Source: Microcystis aeruginosa NIES-4325
GTDB lineage: Bacteria > Cyanobacteriota > Cyanobacteriia > Cyanobacteriales > Microcystaceae
Assembly (NCBI RefSeq): GCF_008974145.1
Contig: NZ_BJKP01000035.1
Span: 1-37,778, forward strand
DNA length: 37,778 bases
Direction of reading: 5' to 3'
The translations under genes were made by a program, and so were the position numbers. The notes below the pieces were generated by a model. That model was not told where the DNA came from, made no database searches, and worked only from the letters and a program-made list of their open reading frames with translations. Of this stretch, positions 9,376-16,049 are shown piece by piece (position 1 is the first letter of the stretch; the number at the start of each line of letters is the position of its first letter).

Positions 9376-10059
9376 TTAGAGTGACTGTTCCAACATCTGA
9401 CCGTGTTCTTTAAGCCATTGCTTGGCCTTCTCCATAGTAGCAATTTGCGACCTGATAATCTGCCAAAATCGTGGAGTGTGGTTCGATTCAATCAGATGCG
9501 CTAACTCATGAACTATCACATAATCAATTACGAACATCGGGGCTTTGATCAATCGCCAGTTCAAGTTAACATTGTCTTGGGGTGTACAAGAACCCCAGCG
9601 ATATTTGCTGTCGGTAATTTTAGCCTGATTAAACCTGACACCAAGCTTTTTAGCATAAAGGTTGACACGAGGAAGTATCTTCTCTTTTGCCTTCTGAATG
9701 TACCAATCTTGAAAAATCTCGCCGTCATTCTCTGTTAGTGTCTTTGGTACTCGAAAGCGATTGTTAATAAACTTTATTTCTGTCTCATCATCAACCAATT
9801 CTAAACGATAGGAGCGCCCTAAATAAAGAAGCGACTCGCCATTAACCAGTTCCTTACCCGGAGGATGAAGTGGGACTTGATACTTCTGCTCGTGGTGAAT
9901 TTTTTCATAGAGCCACTGCTTGCGTGACTCTACTATTTGCTGGATCTTATCGGGATGAGTACCAGTAGGCGCTCTGACCACGATCGAGCGATCACGTTCC
10001 ACGGTAATGGTCAGGGTCTTACGACTAGAAGAATAAATGATTTTATAGTCAAGTTTCAT
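9376..10059 (-). CDS. YgjP-like (DUF45) zinc metalloprotease beside type I R-M genes
   Basis: This 227-residue protein has the DUF45/YgjP signature: YRWGSCTPQDNVNLNWRL at about 153-170, then the zinc site HELAH (His184, His188, Glu185) with a likely third ligand His194 in ESNHTPRFW. Such proteins resemble SprT/WSS1-type metalloproteases and are often encoded next to hsdR in type I restriction loci. Their substrate is not established. The gene follows hsdR by 32 bp on the same strand, so it is probably the last gene of the hsd operon. It ends directly against menE, leaving no intergenic terminator. I am confident of the family; a role in controlling the restriction complex is inference. Confidence 0.85.
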   Translation of the reverse strand: MKLDYKIIYSSSRKTLTITVERDRSIVVRAPTGTHPDKIQQIVESRKQWLYEKIHHEQKYQVPLHPPGKELVNGESLLYLGRSYRLELVDDETEIKFINNRFRVPKTLTENDGEIFQDWYIQKAKEKILPRVNLYAKKLGVRFNQAKITDSKYRWGSCTPQDNVNLNWRLIKAPMFVIDYVIVHELAHLIESNHTPRFWQIIRSQIATMEKAKQWLKEHGQMLEQSL

Positions 10060-10091
10060 ATTAAAAGTCGCTCAATTTTACTCGATTCAGC

Positions 10092-13000
10092 CTAAAAAAT
10101 TCGGTCGTTATTTTTCTCTGCTATTTCCATCACCCGCGAGATAATCTGTTCTCGATTGTCCATAAGATGGGGAATTTGGTAAAAGTCGGCAGAGAGTAAC
10201 ACTTTTTGAATCTCTGCCTTAAGTTTCTTGCGAGCGGGAATGCTCTCCCAAAAGCTAGTTAATTGTAACTCCTGCTCAACAACGGTAAATACCTGTTGAG
10301 TGAGAGCGACCATCTGAGAAACCATATCGTCAGTTAATGCCGCTTCTCCAAAACACTCCCGTTTGAACATCCGAAAGAAGGGCAGCTGCTTTTTCCTGTC
10401 CAGTCCGTAGGTAGGCTCATTTTTTGCTTCTCTCGCCTTCTGGCGTAGTTTTTCCAGTTCTTGGTAAATCTTGTCCCAATTGTCTTTAAACTCCTCGAAG
10501 ATGGCTCTCAGTGCTTCAGAAAAGGAGGCTTGCAGTTCGGGATCGTCCACCAGATCGATCTCGATATAGTGGCGGAGAGCGTGTTCGATTGCGGCGGCCT
10601 TTGTTTTGACTCGCTGGTGTTTCTGGACATGGCTCTCAAAGTCCTTATCCAAGATCGAGATCGGTTTAACTTTCTCGTCGATTCCCCTTGATTGCAGATA
10701 CTGGTCGGTCAGGGCCCGCAGCTTGGGTGGGATTCCCTTCATACTCAGGCGCTCGTCGCGGAAGTGCTTCCCCGCTAGTACATTCACTGCGGTGAGAGAT
10801 TGGTAGTCTCTCATGTAGTTCAAGGCCTCCTTGGCGGGATAGACCAAGTTAAGGCTGCGGGTCAGCTTCTTGAAGGCCAGCATGAACTCGAATCGCACAT
10901 CCTCGTCATAGAAGAGGTCGAAAAAGGCATCTTGATCGTTCAGGTCGGTGAGTCCATGTTGCTTCAAGAGTGCAAGGATTGCCCGGTGGTCATCCTCAAG
11001 CTGACGGATCTCGTCCTCGGGAAAACTTAAGGTTTCCTCGATTTCTTGCTGCTCTCGCTCGTCATAGTTATCAATGGCTTGCTTCAAGTGGTGGCCGATG
11101 CCCACATAGTCCACGACAAAGCCTTTATCCTTGTCCGCACCGCCGACTCGGTTGACACGGGCGATCGCCTGTAAGAGGTTGTGGGCCTGGATGACCCTAT
11201 CGAGATACATCACCTGCTCTACTGGGGCATCAAAGCCAGTCAGTAGCATATTATTGACGATGACAATGCCCACATCTCCAGTAATCCCCTCATCCCTTGC
11301 GTCAAAGGGCAGTTTAAAGCTTTTAATAGTAGTATCGTGGCGGGTGGAGTTGCTGTATTGCTTGAGGTGGGGTAGGTCGTTATGACTGCCGGAGATGACC
11401 ACATCGGTCTTAAGTCGTTTCAGGCGATCGAGGTTAAGCCGGTGGGGATTCCCCTGCTCCAATTTGGCAATCTCCTCGGCCAGGGCAGCATCTAAATGCT
11501 CTTTGTACCGCACCGCCGCCTCCCGGGAAGTCGCCACCACCTGGGCCTTGTAGCCGTTGGGAAAGATGCACTGGAGATAGTGCTGCACCATATCCTTGGC
11601 TTTGGCGGCGATGGTGGGATGGGCTTCTAGGTAGGCATCCCGCGAACCATAGCCCAAAATCTGCAGCCGCTCTTGCAGGTTGTACTCACTGAAGACATCG
11701 GCAAAAGCCGCATCCATAGCTGTCTGATCAGACACCTCGGCGTTATGAGTGCGCCCGGTGTAAACAATTTCTAGGGTTACGCCGTCCTCGATGGACTGGC
11801 CCATGGTGTACTTGTCGATGTAGTCCCCGAAAACTTTCTCAGTTTTGTCGATGGGGGTGCCGGTGTAGCCAATACGGGAAGCGTAGGGGAGAGCTTTGTC
11901 GAGGTTTGTCCCCAGCAGGCTGTACTGGGAGCGGTGGGCCTCATCGGTCATCACCAGGATGTTGCTGCTCCGGTTTAGCTCCGGGAAGGTCTCCCGCAGT
12001 TCCCGCTCTTGGAATTTGTGGATCATGGCCATGACCAGATCCGAGGAGTCGCTGCGAAGTAGTTCCTTCAGTTTGGCGATGCTATTGGCGGGCTTAACGG
12101 TAAAGCCAACACTTTGACCGGTCTCGGCGAGTTGCTGCTCTAGTTGGGTGCGATCGGTGATAAATACCACTTTCCACTGGGAAAGGTTGTTATGGCGGTA
12201 CATGGCCCGCACCATAAACATCATGGTAAGGGACTTACCTGACCCCTGGGTATGCCAGATGATGCCGCTGCGCTCCCGGGGGGTTTTGCCCTCTAGGAGA
12301 CGCTCCACGGCTTTCTTGACGGCACGAAACTGCTGATAACGCCCGACGATTTTGATGGTTTCTCCCTTGTTGTTGATGGAGAAAAGGGTGAAGTTGCGAA
12401 TAATCTCTAGGAGGTTATCGGGGGCAAACATTCCCGCCACCAGTCGCTGCTGGTCATTGGGGGAGCTAATACCGTGTTCTAGTTCTTCTAGGGTGCGGGG
12501 ATAGGGGTCAGCCCAACGGAAGAAGTATTTTTCGGTGTGGGTGGTAATAGTGCCAAATTTTGCCTGATTGCGGCAGGTAGCTACGACAAACTGGTTATAG
12601 AAGAAGAGGGGGACATTTCCCTCGCCCTTAGCGCCGCGCTGTTCGCTGTAGCGGAGGAGTTGCTCGATCGCCTCGGCAATGGGTTCTTTGACTTTGGGAG
12701 ATTTGCATTCAATGACCACCACTGGCAGCCCATTGAGGAAGAGGACAATATCGGGGATGATGTGGTTTTCTGTGCCTAGAATCCGCACCTTAAACTGGCA
12801 AACGGCGATGAAGCGGTTGTTAGTTGGGTGGTCAAAGTCGATAAACCTGACGGTGGGGCTTTTTTCGCCTGTTTTACGGTTCTCTGAGACGCTCGTATTC
12901 TCCTGAAGCAGTTTAAAGACGTGGCGGTTATTTTCCAGTAGGTTGGTGCTGGGGAAGTTGGCGGTGAGTTGTTTGATGGCTTCTTCTATTTGGTCGGTTT

Positions 13001-13205
13001 CTAGCCAGGGGTTGATGATTGTAAGCTGTTCTCGCAGCACTGGCAGCATTACCACCTCGGTAAAGCTTTCTCTAAAAGTATCCTGTGGTTTTTGTTTTTT
13101 GTCTAAATCCAATATTTCCCAATCTAAACCGTACAGTTGATCAAGTAAGGGCTTTTCGACCCCGTTGCGCTCATCGAGTTTGATAGGTTGAGGTGTTTTG
13201 TTCAT
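10092..13205 (-). CDS. hsdR: Type I restriction enzyme, R (endonuclease/translocase) subunit
   Basis: HsdR is the motor and nuclease of type I restriction, translocating DNA and cutting away from the recognition site. The 1,037-residue protein is full length. It has an N-terminal PD-(D/E)xK nuclease (IIPDIVLFLNGLPVVVIECK, about residues 148-168), Walker A HTQGSGKS (about 315), Walker B DEAHRSQ (about 420), motif III YTGTP (about 448), a helicase C-terminal half with GFDAPVEQVMYLDRVIQAH and ARVNRVGG, and a helical C-terminus that docks on the methylase. No frameshift or stop is visible. Its DNA looks clearly more GC-rich than flanking menE or the antitoxin insert, which suggests horizontal origin. 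hsdS lies about 1.1 kb upstream, separated by an insert. Confidence 0.95.
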   Translation of the reverse strand: MNKTPQPIKLDERNGVEKPLLDQLYGLDWEILDLDKKQKPQDTFRESFTEVVMLPVLREQLTIINPWLETDQIEEAIKQLTANFPSTNLLENNRHVFKLLQENTSVSENRKTGEKSPTVRFIDFDHPTNNRFIAVCQFKVRILGTENHIIPDIVLFLNGLPVVVIECKSPKVKEPIAEAIEQLLRYSEQRGAKGEGNVPLFFYNQFVVATCRNQAKFGTITTHTEKYFFRWADPYPRTLEELEHGISSPNDQQRLVAGMFAPDNLLEIIRNFTLFSINNKGETIKIVGRYQQFRAVKKAVERLLEGKTPRERSGIIWHTQGSGKSLTMMFMVRAMYRHNNLSQWKVVFITDRTQLEQQLAETGQSVGFTVKPANSIAKLKELLRSDSSDLVMAMIHKFQERELRETFPELNRSSNILVMTDEAHRSQYSLLGTNLDKALPYASRIGYTGTPIDKTEKVFGDYIDKYTMGQSIEDGVTLEIVYTGRTHNAEVSDQTAMDAAFADVFSEYNLQERLQILGYGSRDAYLEAHPTIAAKAKDMVQHYLQCIFPNGYKAQVVATSREAAVRYKEHLDAALAEEIAKLEQGNPHRLNLDRLKRLKTDVVISGSHNDLPHLKQYSNSTRHDTTIKSFKLPFDARDEGITGDVGIVIVNNMLLTGFDAPVEQVMYLDRVIQAHNLLQAIARVNRVGGADKDKGFVVDYVGIGHHLKQAIDNYDEREQQEIEETLSFPEDEIRQLEDDHRAILALLKQHGLTDLNDQDAFFDLFYDEDVRFEFMLAFKKLTRSLNLVYPAKEALNYMRDYQSLTAVNVLAGKHFRDERLSMKGIPPKLRALTDQYLQSRGIDEKVKPISILDKDFESHVQKHQRVKTKAAAIEHALRHYIEIDLVDDPELQASFSEALRAIFEEFKDNWDKIYQELEKLRQKAREAKNEPTYGLDRKKQLPFFRMFKRECFGEAALTDDMVSQMVALTQQVFTVVEQELQLTSFWESIPARKKLKAEIQKVLLSADFYQIPHLMDNREQIISRVMEIAEKNNDRIF

Positions 13206-13352
13206 GACCAGATAACCTTTATTTAACTGTATTTATGAGGTTTTTCGTCTAAATCTTCTTGAGGGAACAGGGAACAGGGTTAAATTGTACTTCTCTGATA
13301 AGTAGCTGGTTATAATTAAATTTAAAATGGATTTTAGGTTCGATCCCCCCTT

Positions 13353-13408
13353 CCCCCCTTGATAAGGGGGGTGCCGATCCCCCTTTAGTCCCCCCTTAAT
13401 AAGGGGGG
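13353..13408. repeat. Two tandem C-run/G-run hairpins between hsdR and the insert
   Basis: cccccctt-gat-aagggggg (13353-13371) and cccccctt-aat-aagggggg (13390-13408) are perfect 8-bp stems with 3-nt loops, separated by 18 bases. They lie in the 289-bp gene-free stretch 13206-13494, in the leader side of hsdR. Similar C/G-run palindromes are dispersed repeats in bloom-forming cyanobacteria (from memory). As RNA they would be very stable and could reduce transcription entering hsdR from upstream. Confidence 0.75.
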
Positions 13409-13429
13409 CATCTGATAATTTTTAACACC
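13395..13429. repeat. Dispersed 35-bp repeat, copy 1
   Basis: The stretch beginning cttaataagggggg and ending taacacc aligns without gaps to 32716-32750, with 29 of 35 positions identical. It overlaps the second C/G-run hairpin. The two copies are almost 19 kb apart, both intergenic, in the same orientation. Confidence 0.65.
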
Positions 13430-13494
13430 TAGCCACTTATGAGAAACGCTATAATAGGTTATTATACATAAAAAATATTTAAGCATTAACGGAT

Positions 13495-13761
13495 ATGAAC
13501 AACCAACTGGTTAAAACTTTAGCACAAATTATTAGATCCCTTTCTGAAGAAGAAAAACAACAACTAGAAAGAGAATTAACATCTAATGGAGCAATAGAAG
13601 CAATAAAAGACTATCAAAAATTATCTTTTTGTCAAACGGCTACCCCTGAAGAATGGATAAAAGCTTTTGAAGAATGGGCAGAAAGTCATAGAGATAAGAA
13701 TTTTCCCCAATTATCTGATCAAGATATTAGCCGAGAAAGTATCTATGGAGAACGGGGTTAA
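13495..13761 (+). CDS. Small antitoxin-like protein, apparently orphan
   Basis: This 88-residue acidic, helical protein begins MNNQLVKTLAQIIRSLSEEE and ends ISRESIYGERG. The pattern (leucine-rich N-terminus, EEWIKAFEEWAESH, terminal ISRESIYG) resembles cyanobacterial antitoxins that precede PIN-domain VapC toxins. An ATG follows the stop immediately (TAAATG at 13759-13764) and reads MSYTKSVE before TAA, followed by the palindromic repeat at 13794. This looks like a toxin gene reduced to its first codons, so the antitoxin seems to be left alone. The family assignment is by pattern recognition and is moderate. Confidence 0.6.
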   Translation: MNNQLVKTLAQIIRSLSEEEKQQLERELTSNGAIEAIKDYQKLSFCQTATPEEWIKAFEEWAESHRDKNFPQLSDQDISRESIYGERG

Positions 13762-13793
13762 ATGTCTTATACTAAATCCGTTGAGTAACGCAC

Positions 13794-13826
13794 AGAAAAC
13801 GGGTTTCTCGGAGAAATCCGTTTTCT
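13794..13826. repeat. Palindromic repeat, copy 2, between convergent antitoxin-like genes
   Basis: agaaaacgggtttct pairs with agaaatccgttttct through one G-U pair around a 3-nt loop (cgg). It matches the repeat at 6941-6973 at 31 of 33 positions. It sits exactly where a toxin gene would be expected downstream of the antitoxin ending at 13761, and just past the 3' end of the minus-strand antitoxin at 13832. It could serve both genes as a bidirectional terminator-like structure. Confidence 0.8.
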
Positions 13827-13831
13827 ACTCA

Positions 13832-14077
13832 TCAAATGTCACGCTCTGACAGCAATCTCTGCATTTGAATCTGATTTATTCCCAATATTTCCCTTGCTGT
13901 CCCTAGACTGATTTTATTTTGCTCAAATAGGGAAATAGTTGTTTCTCGCAAAGTGTCAGTATTGCTATCTTCTAAGATGATGACGCGGATCTGTTTACCT
14001 TCCCATTCAGAAGAATATTCGGCGGGAATGGTAACTATGCCGTTTTTTAGGATGGTTTTAAATTCGATCGCTTGCAT
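13832..14077 (-). CDS. Small antitoxin-like DNA-binding protein, apparently orphan
   Basis: This is an 81-residue protein. The N-terminus (MQAIEFKTILKNGIVTIPAE) looks like an AbrB/SpoVT-type swapped-hairpin DNA-binding domain. The C-terminus (ISLFEQNKISLGTAREILGI) resembles the UPF0175/VapB-like helix region that usually binds a PIN or RelE toxin. No toxin gene follows on its strand, since the next bases are the palindromic repeat and the opposite-strand antitoxin-like gene. It lies between hsdS and hsdR, on the hsd strand. The antitoxin class is an inference. Confidence 0.6.
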   Translation of the reverse strand: MQAIEFKTILKNGIVTIPAEYSSEWEGKQIRVIILEDSNTDTLRETTISLFEQNKISLGTAREILGINQIQMQRLLSERDI

Positions 14078-14105
14078 GGTAAATCTATGGGCAAGGGAGT
14101 TATGT

Positions 14106-14294
14106 TTAGTTTAGCGAATCGTCTGATATCGAGATCATGGGATATAGATCGCCTGAGCAGTTTGGTGACTTGGCGAGGTCAATCAGGGCGTTACGATATT
14201 TTTTGATGCCGCGCCGAGCGATTTCCATTTTTTTGGCAAAGTCTGGGTATATGTTTAAGTTTTTGTGATTTGTGGGTGTTTGCTCTGGTTGCAT
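14106..14294 (-). CDS. Short hypothetical protein downstream of hsdS
   Basis: This is a 62-residue ORF on the hsd strand, starting at ATG 14294, 16 bases after the hsdS stop, and ending 28 bases before the next antitoxin-like gene. The central part (FAKKMEIARRGIKKYRNALI) is a basic, probably helical segment. The C-terminus SISDDSLN is low complexity. I do not recognise the family. Position and spacing allow it to be a small antitoxin or a gene remnant within the insert that separates hsdS from hsdR. Confidence 0.35.
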   Translation of the reverse strand: MQPEQTPTNHKNLNIYPDFAKKMEIARRGIKKYRNALIDLAKSPNCSGDLYPMISISDDSLN

Positions 14295-14310
14295 AGGTTT
14301 GACCGATGAA

Positions 14311-15603
14311 TCAATTTGCTGCTATTTTTTGGTTGAGGAGGTCCGTAACTCGAACTTTGCCTGTTAGCAGGTCTTGCATAAGTCCGGTTTTGAGAGAGCG
14401 GAGTTTAGATAGACAATTGTTTGCTTGCCCTATCTCGTAAACACACAAGTCCAGCCTGCACGCTAAGAACTCTTGTTCTTCTTGCATTCGGGGTATCTTG
14501 ATTGGGGTTGCTCGCATCGCCGCCAATGAAAGATTTTTGATAGTTGAGCCGGTAAGTTCATAATCATAAAATCGGTGTACTGGCTCTGACTGGAGGATGT
14601 GATAAATTAGGCGAGCATTTACCGATTTCTTGCATTTTATATACGCTGCACTTTTTCCGAGAACCACTGGCTCATTTTTATAAAATGCGATATTCCCAAT
14701 CGTACCATTGATTGAGTACAAAATCGTTCTATCGTCAAGTTCAATGTAGTATTTCCTAAATTCGCCTTGATTGACGCACAAAGTATCGGAAGTAATGTGA
14801 ATTGATCCATCCCCTAGGTTATTTCCATTTATGAAGAAGAATCCGGTGTTTTCAGAGTAAGCCGGGGTTGTATGTATTCCGTCACCAATCTTTGTTGTTA
14901 GTTCGTCAAGACTTTCCACCTCCCACTCAACCGGAATCCTCCCAAGCGGTGAATCCTTAAATTCATGGGTTTCTTCACTGCGAATATTGCCGTTTTCATC
15001 AATTCCTTTGGTGAGCAAGTCCTGCATTAGTCCCGTTTTGATGCGCTGCTGCTTGGCAATTAGGGCTTCGGTTTGCTCAATCGCGCGGTCTATTGTTGAA
15101 AGGATGGTGGCGATTTGGGTTTGTTCTTGTTTTGGCGGCGTTAAAATTTCAACTGACTCAATTGCTCCAATAGGAAGCCCAAAGCGTGTAGAACCACTAG
15201 CATGAAGAGCAAAATAATTAGCTACTCGTGAAGTTGAAAGATATTTAGAGAGAAAGATAGAATCAATTTTTTCATTGTCAGGTCGAATTAGTGCCAGATG
15301 ATAACCACAAACTAAGTTATCTATTTGCTCATGTATAACGGTGGGAATACCGATATCATCAGGAGTTTCTGAGTCTTTGGTAATAATTACATCTCCAATA
15401 TTTAAACCAAATCGCTCAATTTCTGCATCGTTTGCAGAACCTTCCATAAACTGAATTGATCCATCAATATATTCATTTGTGTAAACGTCCATGTAGTTGC
15501 AAAGCTTTACAGGTCGTTCGCTAGGATAAATTTTTTTGTCAACATTACTAACTCGTATATCAGCAAGATCACGAAGTTTTTTTACATCCCAATTTTTCAT
15601 CAC
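14311..15603 (-). CDS. hsdS: Type I restriction-modification, S (DNA specificity) subunit
   Basis: HsdS determines the bipartite target of the type I enzyme. The 430 residues have two target-recognition domains, about 1-150 (MMKNWDVKKLRDLADIRV) and about 215-370 (GRIPVEWEVESLDELTTKIG). Each is followed by a conserved helical spacer: EQTQIATILSTIDRAIEQTE with RIKTGLMQDLLTKG, and NCLSKLRSLKTGLMQDLLTG. The duplicated KTGLMQDLLT motif shows the usual pseudo-symmetry. The start codon overlaps the stop of the hsdM frame as ATGA (15600-15603), the normal coupling between hsdM and hsdS. The recognition sequence cannot be read from the protein. Confidence 0.93.
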   Translation of the reverse strand: MMKNWDVKKLRDLADIRVSNVDKKIYPSERPVKLCNYMDVYTNEYIDGSIQFMEGSANDAEIERFGLNIGDVIITKDSETPDDIGIPTVIHEQIDNLVCGYHLALIRPDNEKIDSIFLSKYLSTSRVANYFALHASGSTRFGLPIGAIESVEILTPPKQEQTQIATILSTIDRAIEQTEALIAKQQRIKTGLMQDLLTKGIDENGNIRSEETHEFKDSPLGRIPVEWEVESLDELTTKIGDGIHTTPAYSENTGFFFINGNNLGDGSIHITSDTLCVNQGEFRKYYIELDDRTILYSINGTIGNIAFYKNEPVVLGKSAAYIKCKKSVNARLIYHILQSEPVHRFYDYELTGSTIKNLSLAAMRATPIKIPRMQEEQEFLACRLDLCVYEIGQANNCLSKLRSLKTGLMQDLLTGKVRVTDLLNQKIAAN

Positions 15604-16046
15604 GCCAAATACCTCAACTTACTCAAAAACTCATTTAACTGTCCTAAAGTCTGCTCTCGCTGGGCCTCCATTTCCTGACTTGATACCGCATACTTATCCC
15701 AAAGATTCTCAACCTTAGCGACAAGTCCCCGCTTTTCCCCATTCAAGTAACGAGTAAGCTGCTCCGATACCCAATCATAGAGCTTTTTTAGAATCAATTT
15801 TTTCGCTTCTTCATCCCTTAACTGTCCTCCTATTTCAGTCAGTAATCCCTCAGGATAAGATAATTTAATCTCCAAGGCTTTCTTATCCTTATTAAGCGCG
15901 TTAATCTTCGCCTTTTCTTCCTTTTTACTTGCATTTAACCCCATAAGCTGATTTTGTACCTGCTCAAGTAATTCAATAGTTTCAGCCTTAAATTCCTCAT
16001 CACCAACCCGTTTTAAGCGCAGCTTTAACTCAAGCTGACTCTGCTG
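15600..16046 (-). pseudogene. hsdM: C-terminal tail of HsdM, separated by an in-frame TAA
   Basis: This stretch continues the hsdM frame after the TAA at 16047-16049. It reads QQSQLELKLRLKRVGDEEF onward and ends with the HsdM C-terminal helices LILKKLYDWVSEQLTRYLN and VENLWDKYAVSSQEMEAQ. It contains 148 sense codons. An internal ATG at 15944 could give a separate 114-residue protein, but no convincing ribosome-binding site precedes it. The stop overlaps the hsdS ATG, so this is the original 3' end of hsdM. In related methylases this coiled tail contacts HsdS. Whether the split halves still assemble is unknown. Confidence 0.8.
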
Positions 16047-16049
16047 TTA
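16047..16049 (-). other. In-frame TAA interrupting hsdM
   Basis: On the minus strand the codons read AAG AAT ACA CTT AAA TAA CAG CAG AGT CAG CTT. The frame is open on both sides, for 740 codons before and 148 after. CAA or GAA to TAA would need one base change, and Gln or Glu fits this coiled-coil region. Confidence 0.85.

Noticed and set aside
10461-13140. Series of 60-85-codon plus-strand ORFs across hsdR
   Set aside because: All are antisense shadows of the GC-richer hsdR frame and none looks like a protein family.
13667-13849. 60-codon ORF overlapping the plus-strand antitoxin-like gene
   Set aside because: It is out of frame with the better ORF and runs through the palindromic repeat, giving low-complexity sequence.
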